From assembly GCA_937926205.1 (NCBI GenBank), contig CALEYL010000005.1, positions 1 through 64,000 on the forward strand: DNA of 64,000 nt. The letters run 5' to 3'. The DNA is from an uncultured Saprospiraceae bacterium (lineage in GTDB: Bacteria > Bacteroidota > Bacteroidia > Chitinophagales > Saprospiraceae). Under the pieces are notes generated by a model that saw only the letters and a program-made list of their open reading frames with translations, did not search any database and was not told the origin of the DNA. Position 1 is the first letter of the stretch. Each line of letters opens with the position of its first letter. This document shows positions 8,622 to 18,286 of this stretch, piece by piece. The position numbers and the translations under genes are program-made.

Positions 8622-9007
8622 CAATTGTGGATTCTTCAGCCTGGATTGATTATTTCAATGGCAAGATTACCCGCGAAACGGAAAAGTTGCACCAACTGCT
8701 GGGTCAGGAACCCATTGGCATTGGAGATTTAATATTAACAGAAGTATTACAGGGGTTTTCATCAGATACCGAATATCAAGAAGCAAAAATAGCTATGGAT
8801 GCCCTTAATTTTTTCACTTTTGGCGGTAAGGCTATGGCCCTGAAAAGCGCCGAAAATTATAGACTGCTTCGAAAAAAAGGCATCACTGTACGAAAAACAA
8901 TAGATGTCATCATCGCCACCTTTTGCATTGAGCAAGATTTTCCACTTTTACATTGCGACAAAGACTTTGATCCTTTTGTACTCCACCTTGGCTTAAAAGT
9001 TTTATAG
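8618..9007 (+). CDS. vapC: VapC-family PIN-domain toxin
   Basis: A 129-residue PIN-domain RNase. The start at 8618 overlaps the vapB stop (ATGA); the longer frame from 8582 is not needed. Motifs: MTIVDSSAWIDYFNG (first Asp), LTEVLQGF (Glu), TIDVIIATFCIE (third acidic residue) and LLHCDKDFDPF (fourth). The length and the DSSAWIDYF start fit VapC cleanly. It is unrelated in detail to the PIN toxin at 1.8-2.2 kb, so the two are independent modules. Confidence 0.92.
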   Translation: MTIVDSSAWIDYFNGKITRETEKLHQLLGQEPIGIGDLILTEVLQGFSSDTEYQEAKIAMDALNFFTFGGKAMALKSAENYRLLRKKGITVRKTIDVIIATFCIEQDFPLLHCDKDFDPFVLHLGLKVL

Positions 9008-9224
9008 AACGCATCCACATCCGGCATTTCTTCCTGAAATACGGGCAGGAGTATAGGCGCAATGGTCGCCTTCTACACGCCGATCCATCCAGCCTTGTAT
9101 GAATCCCGACAATAATTCAAATACCCGTGAAAAAATAAAAAAACGAATGTAATTTGTCTCAAAATCATGCGGTTATACAATCCATTCCGATTGCAATACT
9201 TCAAGTCGTAAAAATTTGAACACC

Positions 9225-11633
9225 ATGAAGTTTTTGAGACTGTCCATTTCAATCGCGTTTTTTTGTGCTCATTTTACGACCCAGGCACAGTTAGATTCCA
9301 TCCACTGGCTTCCGCCCATGCACGCCCGATCGGAATGGGGGCCGCAATATTTATACCTGACAACCCCTGAAACAACTCCTTTTGAAGTAAGCATCCGCGA
9401 TGGCGCCGGGAATCTGGTGACCACAGCCAACATCAGCAACACGCAACCCTTTCGTTACTTTCTCGGATCATTCGAAAGCACCGTGGCGCTGGCGCCCGAC
9501 ATTGATCTGCACAAGATTTTGACCGGTAAAGGGCTGGTTATGACCGGGGCCAAACCCTTTTATGCTACCTTTCGAGCGCATGCCAATACCATGCGCCATG
9601 CAGACAACCTTACCTGCAAAGGCAGGGCTGCTTTGGGCAAAACCTTTCGCATCGGACATTTGGTGCAATCGCCTTTTGGAGAGGGGCGACGCTCCAATTT
9701 CATCGGCATCATGGCTACGGAAGACAATACGGTTGTGTCACTTTCGGAATATGCCACTTTGGTTCGCTTTCGGATCAATACGCTGGATCAGACGATGGGC
9801 GCTCCGGTAACCATGACCCTGCAAAAAGGCGAATCGGTCGTTTTTTCAAACTACATCAATGAAAATGGCGCATTCCAGCCGCCAAACGGCTTGATGGGCG
9901 CTTTACTCGAATCCAGCAAGCCGATTGTGGTCAATTGCGGCTCCTGGCTGGGAGCTCCGGAAACCTTTCAGGGACACGACATTGGCATTGACCAGATTGT
10001 TCCCGTTGAACTGACCGGAAAAGAATACATCCTTTGTAAAGGAAATGGCTCCTCAGTGCTGGAACACCCCATCATCATTGCTCATTACAACAACACCGTC
10101 GTTCGGCTCAACGGAAATTCGAGCCCGGCGGCAACCCTCGGTGCAGGCGATTATTATGTCGTTCCGACCACTGCTTTCTCTACCGCTGGCAACCTGTACA
10201 TTCAAACGAGCGAACCAACATATGTCTATCAGATGATAGGCGGTACTTCCTCAAGTGACGACCAGTACCGAACTGCCGGACTGATGTTTGTGCCCCCCCT
10301 GAGTTGCGGCATCCCCAACGCGGTTGATAATATTTTCGAGCCCAACAGCATCGGCACCATGCTGTTTGACGGAGGCCTGATGGTCGTCGCGATGCGCGAT
10401 TCCCTGTTGACGTTGCGCATTAACGGCACGGCTGTCCCTATTGATTTTCCTAATGCTGTACCCGGCAACCCGGATTTTGTCACATATCGCAAGCTGACCC
10501 TGTTTTCACAATCGGACCCGGTTTCCACCATCAGCGTCCATGCGCAAGGCGCGGTACAGGTAGCCATATTTGGCCGCAATGCTCCTGCGAGTTTTGCTGC
10601 TTTTTTTTCGGGTTTTACCAAAACCGATAAACCTACTATAGCGCTGACAAAAATTGGCGACGGTGTTTGTCCCGATACGCTGATGGCAAGCGGTCATTTT
10701 GACGGTGTTCAATGGATGTACGGAGATTCGGTCCTGCAATACGGCCCGGACAGCATTTTTGTAGCCTACGCCCCCGGCAATTATATAGCTACCGCCTACC
10801 TCGGCGTTTGCCGGCGCACCGATTTTGCTTCCGATTCCATTGAGGCAAATTTTATTTCCCCGGCCTTTTCCTATGACATGACAGAACCTTCCTGTTTTGG
10901 TTTCGACGATGGCCAGATTACTTTCGAAACGCCATACGGGGGCATCCCTCCTTACGAGTTTTCGGTCGACAACGGCGCCAGTTTTCAGCGCGCCTATACC
11001 GTAGGGGGGCTTCCTTCCGGGGCATACCGGTTGGTTGCGCGCGATTCAACGGGTTGCTACAACCGCCCATTGGAGGCCAGTATTGGGCAGCCCGACAGTT
11101 TCGGCGTAAAAATCCTCATCAAAAGAATGCCCCAACCGCTCAAACCGGGAGGAGAAGTATTGCTGGAAGGCAACCCTGACCGGGGCATTACGGCTGCCAC
11201 CTGGGATCCTGCCACCAACCCCGACTGCCCGGATTGCCTGACATATGCTTTTCGCCCATTGATTAGCGAATGGGTTTCACTTACCGTTTACGACACAGCC
11301 GGCTGCCCGGCTACCGACCAGATTTTCATAGAAGTTACCCCCAATGTTTTTGCGCCCAATGTCATTTACCCGGGTTCCGAAGATGAGCGAAACCGCATTT
11401 TCACCCTTGCAAGCAGAGAGGATTTGCCGGTGCTCCGGCTGATGATTTTTGACCGCTGGGGCGAATTGGTCTTCCAAAAAGAAAACATCCTGACCAATGA
11501 TTATTCGGCGGGCTGGAATGGCAATTTTAATGAAAAACCGGCGCCTCAAGGGGTTTATGTGTTTTATGCGGAAGTGGAAGTGCTGCCCGGGGTTAAGACT
11601 TTTATTAAAGGCGATCTGACGGTTTTAAGATAG
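9225..11633 (+). CDS. T9SS type B surface protein with IgGFc-binding-like domain
   Basis: About 802 residues from the ATG at 9225 (the frame extends three codons back to a TTG). Signal peptide MKFLRLSISIAFFCAHFTTQAQ. Residues about 90-460 resemble the IgGFc-binding protein N-terminal domain, with the KPIVVNCGSW, GHDIGIDQIVP and YVYQMIGG blocks. At about 550-620 a SprB-type repeat follows (SCFGFDDGQITFETPYGGIPPYEFSVD, split here by eye). The last 90 residues are the gliding-associated type B sorting domain (PNVFAPN, LMIFDRWGELVF, GWNGNF, PQGVYVF). It is predicted to be exported by the Sec system and then by T9SS to the cell surface, probably for adhesion. It stands alone. Confidence 0.88.
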   Translation: MKFLRLSISIAFFCAHFTTQAQLDSIHWLPPMHARSEWGPQYLYLTTPETTPFEVSIRDGAGNLVTTANISNTQPFRYFLGSFESTVALAPDIDLHKILTGKGLVMTGAKPFYATFRAHANTMRHADNLTCKGRAALGKTFRIGHLVQSPFGEGRRSNFIGIMATEDNTVVSLSEYATLVRFRINTLDQTMGAPVTMTLQKGESVVFSNYINENGAFQPPNGLMGALLESSKPIVVNCGSWLGAPETFQGHDIGIDQIVPVELTGKEYILCKGNGSSVLEHPIIIAHYNNTVVRLNGNSSPAATLGAGDYYVVPTTAFSTAGNLYIQTSEPTYVYQMIGGTSSSDDQYRTAGLMFVPPLSCGIPNAVDNIFEPNSIGTMLFDGGLMVVAMRDSLLTLRINGTAVPIDFPNAVPGNPDFVTYRKLTLFSQSDPVSTISVHAQGAVQVAIFGRNAPASFAAFFSGFTKTDKPTIALTKIGDGVCPDTLMASGHFDGVQWMYGDSVLQYGPDSIFVAYAPGNYIATAYLGVCRRTDFASDSIEANFISPAFSYDMTEPSCFGFDDGQITFETPYGGIPPYEFSVDNGASFQRAYTVGGLPSGAYRLVARDSTGCYNRPLEASIGQPDSFGVKILIKRMPQPLKPGGEVLLEGNPDRGITAATWDPATNPDCPDCLTYAFRPLISEWVSLTVYDTAGCPATDQIFIEVTPNVFAPNVIYPGSEDERNRIFTLASREDLPVLRLMIFDRWGELVFQKENILTNDYSAGWNGNFNEKPAPQGVYVFYAEVEVLPGVKTFIKGDLTVLR

Positions 11634-11731
11634 GAATACTCGTCGCATGAATCCAGATCTGCATGAGTCGTGTGAATCAGGGGCTAAACACTTCAGAAAC
11701 TTAGTGAGTTTATCCGCCCCATGAAAAATAA

Positions 11732-11839
11732 CGCGGAGTTTCGCAGAGTATACGCGGGGTTTCACGGAATTTTATGACGTATGTCTTGAAAACAGTGGAC
11801 TTTACTCCGCGAGACTCCTTTACTCTGCGAGACTCCGCG
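11732..11839. repeat. Imperfect inverted repeat of the CGCGGAGT/ACTCCGCG type
   Basis: CGCGGAGTTTCGCAGAGT at 11732-11749 is the reverse complement of 11822-11839 with one mismatch. Further partial copies (ACGCGGGGTTTC, ACTCCGCGAGACTCC) lie between. No coding potential. It sits in the 930-bp gap between the surface protein and the cytochrome assembly gene. Confidence 0.6.
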
Positions 11840-12013
11840 ACATAAAGGAATACGCGGAGCCTGTTCTCAGATGCGTAAGCGTCGTACAGAACATACCTGT
11901 ACTCAAAATAGCCCCTGATTCGCCTGCCTGTACTGGCGAGCCTCGGCTACGCATATTTTTTCTACGTAGCTGCATTGCTGATCGTTATTCTAACTGTCTC
12001 ATGTCTACTACGC

Positions 12014-12171
12014 TGTCATTCCCGCAGGGCTACGGTTTACACACAAGTCGACAATTCGTTCTGTAAGTATTTGATTTTCAATGAATTACTTTTTTACGGT
12101 ATAATTTACAAACCATTGAAAATCAATAAGTTGCCAAGATGTGTGTAAACCATAGCCCTGCGGGAATGACA
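12014..12171. repeat. MITE-like element with 32-bp terminal inverted repeats
   Basis: The arms 12014-12045 and 12140-12171 are reverse complements at 31 of 32 positions (beginning TGTCATTCCCGCAGGGCTA). Inside is a second inverted repeat, TTGATTTTCAATG against CATTGAAAATCAA. No ORF. The right-arm edge 12137-12157 recurs at 29-49. The rest of the 11634-12563 gap shows no gene. Confidence 0.6.
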
Positions 12172-12563
12172 ACCCTGCTGGGACCGGCATCCAATAATGC
12201 GATATGCATAGCCAACGCTCGCTGGTATAGGTACGCAATATTACGTACCTACGGCACGAAACCTCCTTGTTGAATCATTTTTCTAACGATATTTTGCCCC
12301 TAATGGGGCATTAAAAAATTCGGGATGACTTATGTTTTCTCTACCCCGCTATACTTGACATTAAAACCCTGAAAGGCTGTCCCCCAGATCGCATATTCTC
12401 CCCTCCAAAGCGCCCTGAAATCCCGGGAAACGCTTATCTTCGCAGCAATGCTACCCGGCGGTTTTCTTTACAGGATGTAAGGTTTTTTTGCCAATTCGGG
12501 CAAGCTGAAAATAAAGTTTAATCAGGCGCGGCTGTGCCTGTCAGAAACGTAATATTTAATTGA

Positions 12564-15500
12564 ATGAAGATCCTGAAAAGAATATTCAACGGCCTCTTTT
12601 CTACCTCCGCCGCTGGTTTATACCTTATCCTTTTTGCCGCTGCCATTGGCATTGCCACTTTTGTAGAAAATGACTTCGGTACCAGTTCCGCTCAAAAAGT
12701 GATTTTTAAATCAAAATGGTTTGAATTACTCCTGGTTTTGTTCAGCATTACCCTGATTGTCAACATTTTTAAATTTCGCATGGTCCAGCAAAAGAAATGG
12801 GCCATCCTGACTTTCCATGCGGCCATGGTCATCATCATCATCGGTGCAGGCATTACGCGGTATTTTGGCAGAGAAGGCATGATGGGCATTCGGGAAGGAA
12901 GTGCCTCTAATTCTTTTTTATCCGCTGAAACCTACCTTCAGTTTCAGATCCAGCACCAGGGTAAAAAATACGCGTTCGACGAGCCGGTTCTTTTTGCCAC
13001 GCTGGGCGACAATTCATTCGAAAGAGAATACCTCATCGGCAGTCAGTTGCTGAAAGTAGAAGTGAAAGATTTTGTGCCCAATCCCACAGAAATTATTGTA
13101 GACGATGATCAGGGCGTCCCTGTTATCAAAGCGGTCATCGCCGGAATGAACGGACGGGAAGAATACCCGATCAAGTATGGCGACAAAGTCAGTATTTACG
13201 GGACTTTGTTCAATTTCGGCACACCGGAAGACCCTCAGGCGTTCAACATCAAATACGTAAACGACAGCTTGTTTTTCGTGGCGGGAAAACCCTACACTCA
13301 AATGGTCATGGCGACCCAGACCACCGATACCCTCGCACCCGGTGTTTATCACCCGCTCAGACTGCGAAGCATGTATTCTGATGGCCGCAGTGGATTCGTG
13401 TTTGGGTTATTTACGCCGCGCGGGCGAAAGGAAATCACGTCTTCTTCGCCCAAAATGGCCAGCACCAGTATGGGAGGATTGCGGCTGAATGTCACTTTTG
13501 GAGGCCAGGAACAAGCCGTTTTTGTAAGCGGCAGCCAGGGCGTGGAATCGCCGCCCCGGGTGGTGCCGTTTGGCAATTCAAGCGTTGGCATTGCCTATGG
13601 CGCCAAACGGGTAGAACTCCCATTCGCCATCCAACTCAACGATTTTATCATGGAGCGCTACCCGGGCACGAACAGCGCTTCTTCTTATGCCAGTGAAGTA
13701 ACCCTGCTGGACAAAAGGGAAAACCTTGCGCGAAACCAGCGTATCTATATGAACCACATACTCGACTACGATGGGTATCGCTTTTTTCAATCGTCTTTCG
13801 ACCAGGATGAATTGGGCACTTACCTCAGTGTAAACTACGATGCACCGGGTACATTGGTATCTTATTTCGGGTACATCCTGCTCACTTTGGGTATGGTATT
13901 GACGCTGTTCAGTAAAAACACCCGTTTTGCTCAATTATCAAGAAACCTTAAAGAAATGAGGCAAAGAGAAAAATTGATAACCGTTTTGCTGGTGGGCTTT
14001 TTCTGGGCTTTTTCAACACCGTCACACGCCAATATTCCCAGCATGCAGGCGATAGATAAAGACCATGCCACCGAATTCGGAAGGGTACTGATGCAGGATC
14101 CGCGTGGACGTTTGAAACCCATGAACACTTTTACCAGCGAGGTTTTGCGGAAGTTGTCGAGAAAAGAAAGCCTCTTCGGCCAAAGCCCGGAACAAATCAT
14201 CCTGGGCATGGCTGCTAATCCCAGAGCCTGGTATGGCGTGCCGATCATCAAAATTGGCAAACACGAAGAAATACAGAAATTGTTCAACATTACCGGAGAG
14301 CTGGCCGCTTACCGCGATTTTTTCGATCAAAACGGAGAATACAAACTCCGTGAGTACGTTCGGAATGCCTACAATGCAGCACCGAGAGACCGGGGCATTT
14401 TTGAAAAAGAGATTGTGAAGCTGGATGAAAAAGTGAACATCTGCAGCATGATTTTTTCCGGTCGGTTTATGAAGGTCTTCCCGGTACCCGGCGACAGCAC
14501 CAATGCCTGGCTCACCCCCGTTCCAGACGAAGCGCCGGAGCGGAACGCAGCTCTTGCTGGCACCATAGTCGATCAGTTTTATCCTGCGTACCTGCCGACT
14601 CTGGAGAATCAGGATTGGGGTCTGGCCAATCGCATGGTTGCTGAATTGATCCGGTATCAGCAAAAATACGGCGGTGAGATTCTCCCGTCTTCCAGTGAAA
14701 TAAGTGCAGAACTGCTGCTCAACAAATTGGACGTATTCAGCCGCCTTGGAAAACTCTATGGCTTGTTGGCCCTTGTTTTCATTACCCTGCTGTTTACCTC
14801 TGTTTTCAACCCGGGCCTCAATTTAAAATGGCCTGGAAAAATAGGAATGGGCCTTGTAATTTTTGGCTTTGCGATGCATACACTGGGTTTGGGACTGCGC
14901 TGGTATGTTTCCGGCCGGGCTCCGTGGAGCAATGGTTACGAATCTATGATTTACATTGGCTGGACAACCACGCTGGCCGGCTTGATTTTTGCCCGTAAAA
15001 ACTTCGGCGGGCTCGCCGCAACGATGCTACTGGCCTCTACCATCATGATGGTTGCCGGCCTCAGTTGGCTCGATCCGGAAATCACGCCTTTGGTTCCCGT
15101 TCTGAAATCATATTGGCTCACCATCCACGTTTCCATGGAGGCCGGCAGCTACGGCTTCCTGGCACTCGGCGCCTTCCTTGGCCTGCTGAATCTGGTGCTG
15201 ATGATTTTTGGAAATGTTCAAAATGAAAAGAAGGTATACCGGATCGTCAAAGAAATGACTTATATCAGTGAGATGACCCTTATCGGCGGTGTGTTTATGA
15301 TCAGCATCGGCACCTACCTCGGCGGTGTTTGGGCCAATGAATCCTGGGGAAGATACTGGGGTTGGGATGCTAAAGAAACCTGGGCCTTAGTGACGATACT
15401 GGTGTATTCGTTCATTCTGCACATGCGCTTTATCCCTGGTTTCAGGGGTATTTTTGCGTTCAATGTAGCTACTTTATTTGGATGGGCTTCGGTAATGATG

Positions 15501-15665
15501 ACTTATCTGGGCGTGAATTATTACCTCTCCGGTTTACATTCGTACGCAGCGGGTGACCCCGTCCCCATTCCGACCTGGGTTTACTACACGACCGCCTCTT
15601 TGCTGACGATCAGTCTGCTCGCATTCTGGCGGCATCGGCAATATTTAAAAATGGCAAAAGTGTAA
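12564..15665 (+). CDS. ccsBA: Fused cytochrome c assembly protein CcsB-CcsA (system II)
   Basis: A 1033-residue membrane protein that delivers heme and ligates it to CxxCH motifs of c-type cytochromes outside the inner membrane. Residues about 1-450 are ResB/CcsB-like, with three N-terminal helices, a large periplasmic domain and a helix at about 430-450. A second periplasmic region follows (about 480-720). From about 725 it is CcsA-like, with eight helices and the WWD heme-handling segment (VWANESWGRYWGWDAKETW, about 922-940). External His candidates occur in LTIHVSMEAG and ILHMRFIPG. The fused form is usual in Bacteroidota. It converges on a cluster encoding 100 CxxCH motifs, an obvious client set. 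Confidence 0.92.
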   Translation: MKILKRIFNGLFSTSAAGLYLILFAAAIGIATFVENDFGTSSAQKVIFKSKWFELLLVLFSITLIVNIFKFRMVQQKKWAILTFHAAMVIIIIGAGITRYFGREGMMGIREGSASNSFLSAETYLQFQIQHQGKKYAFDEPVLFATLGDNSFEREYLIGSQLLKVEVKDFVPNPTEIIVDDDQGVPVIKAVIAGMNGREEYPIKYGDKVSIYGTLFNFGTPEDPQAFNIKYVNDSLFFVAGKPYTQMVMATQTTDTLAPGVYHPLRLRSMYSDGRSGFVFGLFTPRGRKEITSSSPKMASTSMGGLRLNVTFGGQEQAVFVSGSQGVESPPRVVPFGNSSVGIAYGAKRVELPFAIQLNDFIMERYPGTNSASSYASEVTLLDKRENLARNQRIYMNHILDYDGYRFFQSSFDQDELGTYLSVNYDAPGTLVSYFGYILLTLGMVLTLFSKNTRFAQLSRNLKEMRQREKLITVLLVGFFWAFSTPSHANIPSMQAIDKDHATEFGRVLMQDPRGRLKPMNTFTSEVLRKLSRKESLFGQSPEQIILGMAANPRAWYGVPIIKIGKHEEIQKLFNITGELAAYRDFFDQNGEYKLREYVRNAYNAAPRDRGIFEKEIVKLDEKVNICSMIFSGRFMKVFPVPGDSTNAWLTPVPDEAPERNAALAGTIVDQFYPAYLPTLENQDWGLANRMVAELIRYQQKYGGEILPSSSEISAELLLNKLDVFSRLGKLYGLLALVFITLLFTSVFNPGLNLKWPGKIGMGLVIFGFAMHTLGLGLRWYVSGRAPWSNGYESMIYIGWTTTLAGLIFARKNFGGLAATMLLASTIMMVAGLSWLDPEITPLVPVLKSYWLTIHVSMEAGSYGFLALGAFLGLLNLVLMIFGNVQNEKKVYRIVKEMTYISEMTLIGGVFMISIGTYLGGVWANESWGRYWGWDAKETWALVTILVYSFILHMRFIPGFRGIFAFNVATLFGWASVMMTYLGVNYYLSGLHSYAAGDPVPIPTWVYYTTASLLTISLLAFWRHRQYLKMAKV

Positions 15666-15730
15666 CGCAGCTATCGGGCTCTAAAGAAAGACATTACTTT
15701 AGTGTCCGTTCATTTAGTCATGTGTCGGGG

Positions 15731-15868
15731 CTTGGGGTTGTGTAAAGAGTCGAACCCCGCTGGGCAGGACAAGTTTTGTTAAATTCGTTAAACACAGATA
15801 ACGATCATTATACGAATGTACGATTTCAACCAATTTAACCAATTCAACACTCTTTACACAACCCCAAG
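15731..15868. mobile_element. MITE-like element, copy 1
   Basis: Perfect 20-bp terminal inverted repeats: CTTGGGGTTGTGTAAAGAGT at 15731-15750 and its reverse complement at 15849-15868. The 132-bp core 15734-15865 matches 46640-46771 with three mismatches. No ORF. It ends 7 bp from the stop of the OB-fold lipoprotein gene and lies between two convergent units, so it may also act as a bidirectional terminator. Confidence 0.75.
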
Positions 15869-15875
15869 ACAGACA

Positions 15876-16625
15876 TCACTTTACCAGGACGGCGCCTTCC
15901 ATGATATAATCATACCGGTATCCGGCTCCAAAATCCCGGTTCACCCCAATGGTTCCCTCAAAAGTGACAATGGATTCCAGGGGTACATTTTCGGTAGTTG
16001 TTACTGTGAGGTCCATGTTTTTCCCGGAACCATCCTGCAGGTGAACCCAGTTTCTGCCCATAATCATCGAATTGATTTTCACGCATTTGCCCGTCACTTT
16101 CACCACTTTGCCATCGTATTTGGCGAGGTTTCCTACCAATTCCGAAATTTTGATCGCGCCTTTTGCCGGCGTTACATTTGCTGGCGGCGCTACGACAGCT
16201 GCCGCGCCGGTATTCCCCATGGCATTGCCCGGGCTTCCTGCTGCATCCCGGAAGTCCGACACCAAATAAATCGTCTCAAACATGCGGTTGAACTCCTGGC
16301 TTTGAAAGTTTTTCTTTAAGAGGCCGCCGCGGTAGTAATAGGTTTCGCCGATTTTCACATCGCGTTTCGAAATGGCAATCCAGAATTCTTCGCCGTTTTC
16401 TTTTACCCGAAGGTAGGAATAGCGTTCGGTGTTCATGGCTTCTTCCACCACAACGATATGTTCATCCTGATTGCTGGCAACCGCATTACTTCCTTGTGCC
16501 GCTCCCGGCGTTTCCTGAAATATAGGCGCATTGTCGGTTGATTCATCTTCAGCTTCAATCACTTTAGGCTTGGAGTTACAAGCGCTCAAAGCCAAAAAGA
16601 GTATCAATACAGAAAAAAATCTCAT
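15876..16625 (-). CDS. OB-fold lipoprotein, last gene of the multiheme cytochrome cluster
   Basis: A 249-residue lipoprotein: MRFFSVLILFLALSACNS has a lipobox with the modified Cys at 16. After an acidic linker, residues about 60-125 form a small beta domain (YSYLRVKENGEEFWIAIS, then GETYYYRGGLL) resembling the NrfJ/SH3-like proteins found with cytochrome genes. Residues about 160-249 form an OB-fold-like domain (GKVVKVTGKCVKIN, NWVHLQDGSG, VTFEGTIGVNRDFG). It carries no heme motif. It begins 38 bp after the barrel gene, so probably belongs to the same transcript. A role as assembly or docking factor for the conduit is inference from position. Confidence 0.72.
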   Translation of the reverse strand: MRFFSVLILFLALSACNSKPKVIEAEDESTDNAPIFQETPGAAQGSNAVASNQDEHIVVVEEAMNTERYSYLRVKENGEEFWIAISKRDVKIGETYYYRGGLLKKNFQSQEFNRMFETIYLVSDFRDAAGSPGNAMGNTGAAAVVAPPANVTPAKGAIKISELVGNLAKYDGKVVKVTGKCVKINSMIMGRNWVHLQDGSGKNMDLTVTTTENVPLESIVTFEGTIGVNRDFGAGYRYDYIMEGAVLVK

Positions 16626-16663
16626 AGCGGTGCGTTTAATTTTTTGATGGATAGATGCCCGTA

Positions 16664-18283
16664 CTAAAATCTTTGAATGATTTTGGTATTCAGGCGATGT
16701 AAGGCATCCGTGTTGCTGTCGAATGTTCCTTCATAATACACGTGAAAAGCCAATTTACGATTCAAATTCAAAGAAACATCCAGCCCGCCGATTTCCTGTT
16801 GAATTTTGTATTCAAAGTTCGTGTATTTATATTCTACAAACCTGAAATACAAGTCAGTCGTTAATTTTCTCGGGATGATTTCTTTGGTAATTCTAAGGCC
16901 AAATATCTTGCTGTCCAAATAATTTGTCTGAAGAATATTTGCGGTCACAGAAGCAGATGCCTGAATCCACGGTACCCGGGTAAAGTTCACATAAGTGTTC
17001 AGGTTTTTCGACATATTGGCGCCGCTTTTCTGGAAACGCCAGCTTGCATTTACGCCCCAGGTAATGGTTTTGAATACCCGGTAGTTTACATTAAAGCGCA
17101 AGCCTTGCCGCGTTTCATCATCAATGAGCTGATCGATATAACTTTTGTACGATTCGTAATAAATGATGTTTTTCCGGTTGTCGTAAGAGGCCGACAGACT
17201 GATTTTTTTAGAGAGTTTGTAGCGAAGCGAAAGGTACAGGTTTGTCAGGTTTAAGGAATTCGTCACCTCGTCGTGGATGTTTTGGTACAGGTCAACTTCA
17301 AGAGAGCCGAACAAGTTGAGGTCTTTAAGCAAAACACCGGAATGCTGCAAATAGAGAAAACGGCGATCCGTTTTTGAATGGTTTCTTTGCTCAATAAAAG
17401 CAAAAGTACTTTGCTGGTATTTGTTGTTTTTATTAGAGCTGTGGCCAAAGTATGCCCCAAACTGAAGCAGGTTGAAATTAATGCCATAATCCAGATAGTC
17501 CGGCCTTGACCCGGCGATGAGGCCAACCTGAAAATTTCCCCACCCTTTTTCTGCCTGAATGCCGTCAATAGCCCCCATGCTGGAGATGCGCTGGTTGATT
17601 TTACGCCCCAGCGTAATGCTCGATTTTTTATCCAGATCGTATTTAAATGCAAAAGAATATACTTTAAAAGCATCCCAAAAATTGGTTTTTACGGCATCCC
17701 ATTCCCCAACCGTATGCCGGAAAGTCAGATAACTGTCTGTCGAAAATCTCGAATTCCCAAGGTTATTGCCCTGTAAGATAAAGGCATAGCGCATCCGGTG
17801 TGTGGCTTCGTCCCCATACAGGTTGCTATAAGAGGCCGCAGACACACGCCCCCTGATCCTTTCTTTGTAATCCGCTTCTTCATCTGCCGGCTCACGATCC
17901 GTTTGGACCGGCTCCGGAGAGGCTTTCACCAAAGGTTCCGGCGCAGGCGGCGCCTCCGTTTTTTCTTCTTTAACTGGCACTTTGGCTGTAATTCTGGCCA
18001 CAAACGCATCTCCAACTTTTACTTTTTCCTTGAGCAGGGATGAGCAAACACAGGAAGTAGAAGATTTGTCTTTGACGACCAGGCAGGGAAGCAACAGGTT
18101 GTCCTTACTGGCAAAAAGCGTATCACCATTGCTGATACCCTCTGTTGATGCAAATTTTACATAAACATTTTGCGAGGATACGTAGGACACAACGCCCTTG
18201 ACCAGCACAGGGGTACTTTGTCCAAAAGCAGCAAAGCAACAAGACAATAGCACGAAGATAAAAATGGAATGTTTCATGGTCAT
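16664..18283 (-). CDS. Predicted outer-membrane beta-barrel of the multiheme cytochrome cluster
   Basis: A 539-residue exported protein (signal peptide ending CCFAAFGQ; a second ATG two codons in, at 18277, is equally possible). Residues about 22-100 form a small beta domain (VLVKGVVSYVSSQNVYVKF, GDTLFAS, VGDAFVAR). A Pro/Glu linker (about 100-140) follows, then about 390 residues of alternating polar/aromatic strands to the C-terminus, which ends in Arg-Phe, the usual beta-barrel assembly signature. No heme motif. It begins 3 bp after the 64-heme gene. By analogy with MtrB/PioB-type porin-cytochrome conduits it may be the outer-membrane sleeve. No sequence similarity to MtrB is claimed. Confidence 0.75.
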   Translation of the reverse strand: MTMKHSIFIFVLLSCCFAAFGQSTPVLVKGVVSYVSSQNVYVKFASTEGISNGDTLFASKDNLLLPCLVVKDKSSTSCVCSSLLKEKVKVGDAFVARITAKVPVKEEKTEAPPAPEPLVKASPEPVQTDREPADEEADYKERIRGRVSAASYSNLYGDEATHRMRYAFILQGNNLGNSRFSTDSYLTFRHTVGEWDAVKTNFWDAFKVYSFAFKYDLDKKSSITLGRKINQRISSMGAIDGIQAEKGWGNFQVGLIAGSRPDYLDYGINFNLLQFGAYFGHSSNKNNKYQQSTFAFIEQRNHSKTDRRFLYLQHSGVLLKDLNLFGSLEVDLYQNIHDEVTNSLNLTNLYLSLRYKLSKKISLSASYDNRKNIIYYESYKSYIDQLIDDETRQGLRFNVNYRVFKTITWGVNASWRFQKSGANMSKNLNTYVNFTRVPWIQASASVTANILQTNYLDSKIFGLRITKEIIPRKLTTDLYFRFVEYKYTNFEYKIQQEIGGLDVSLNLNRKLAFHVYYEGTFDSNTDALHRLNTKIIQRF

Positions 18284-18286
18284 TGT

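Noticed and set aside
12014..12171. Insertion sequence
   Set aside because: There is no transposase frame; only a small inverted-repeat element is supported.
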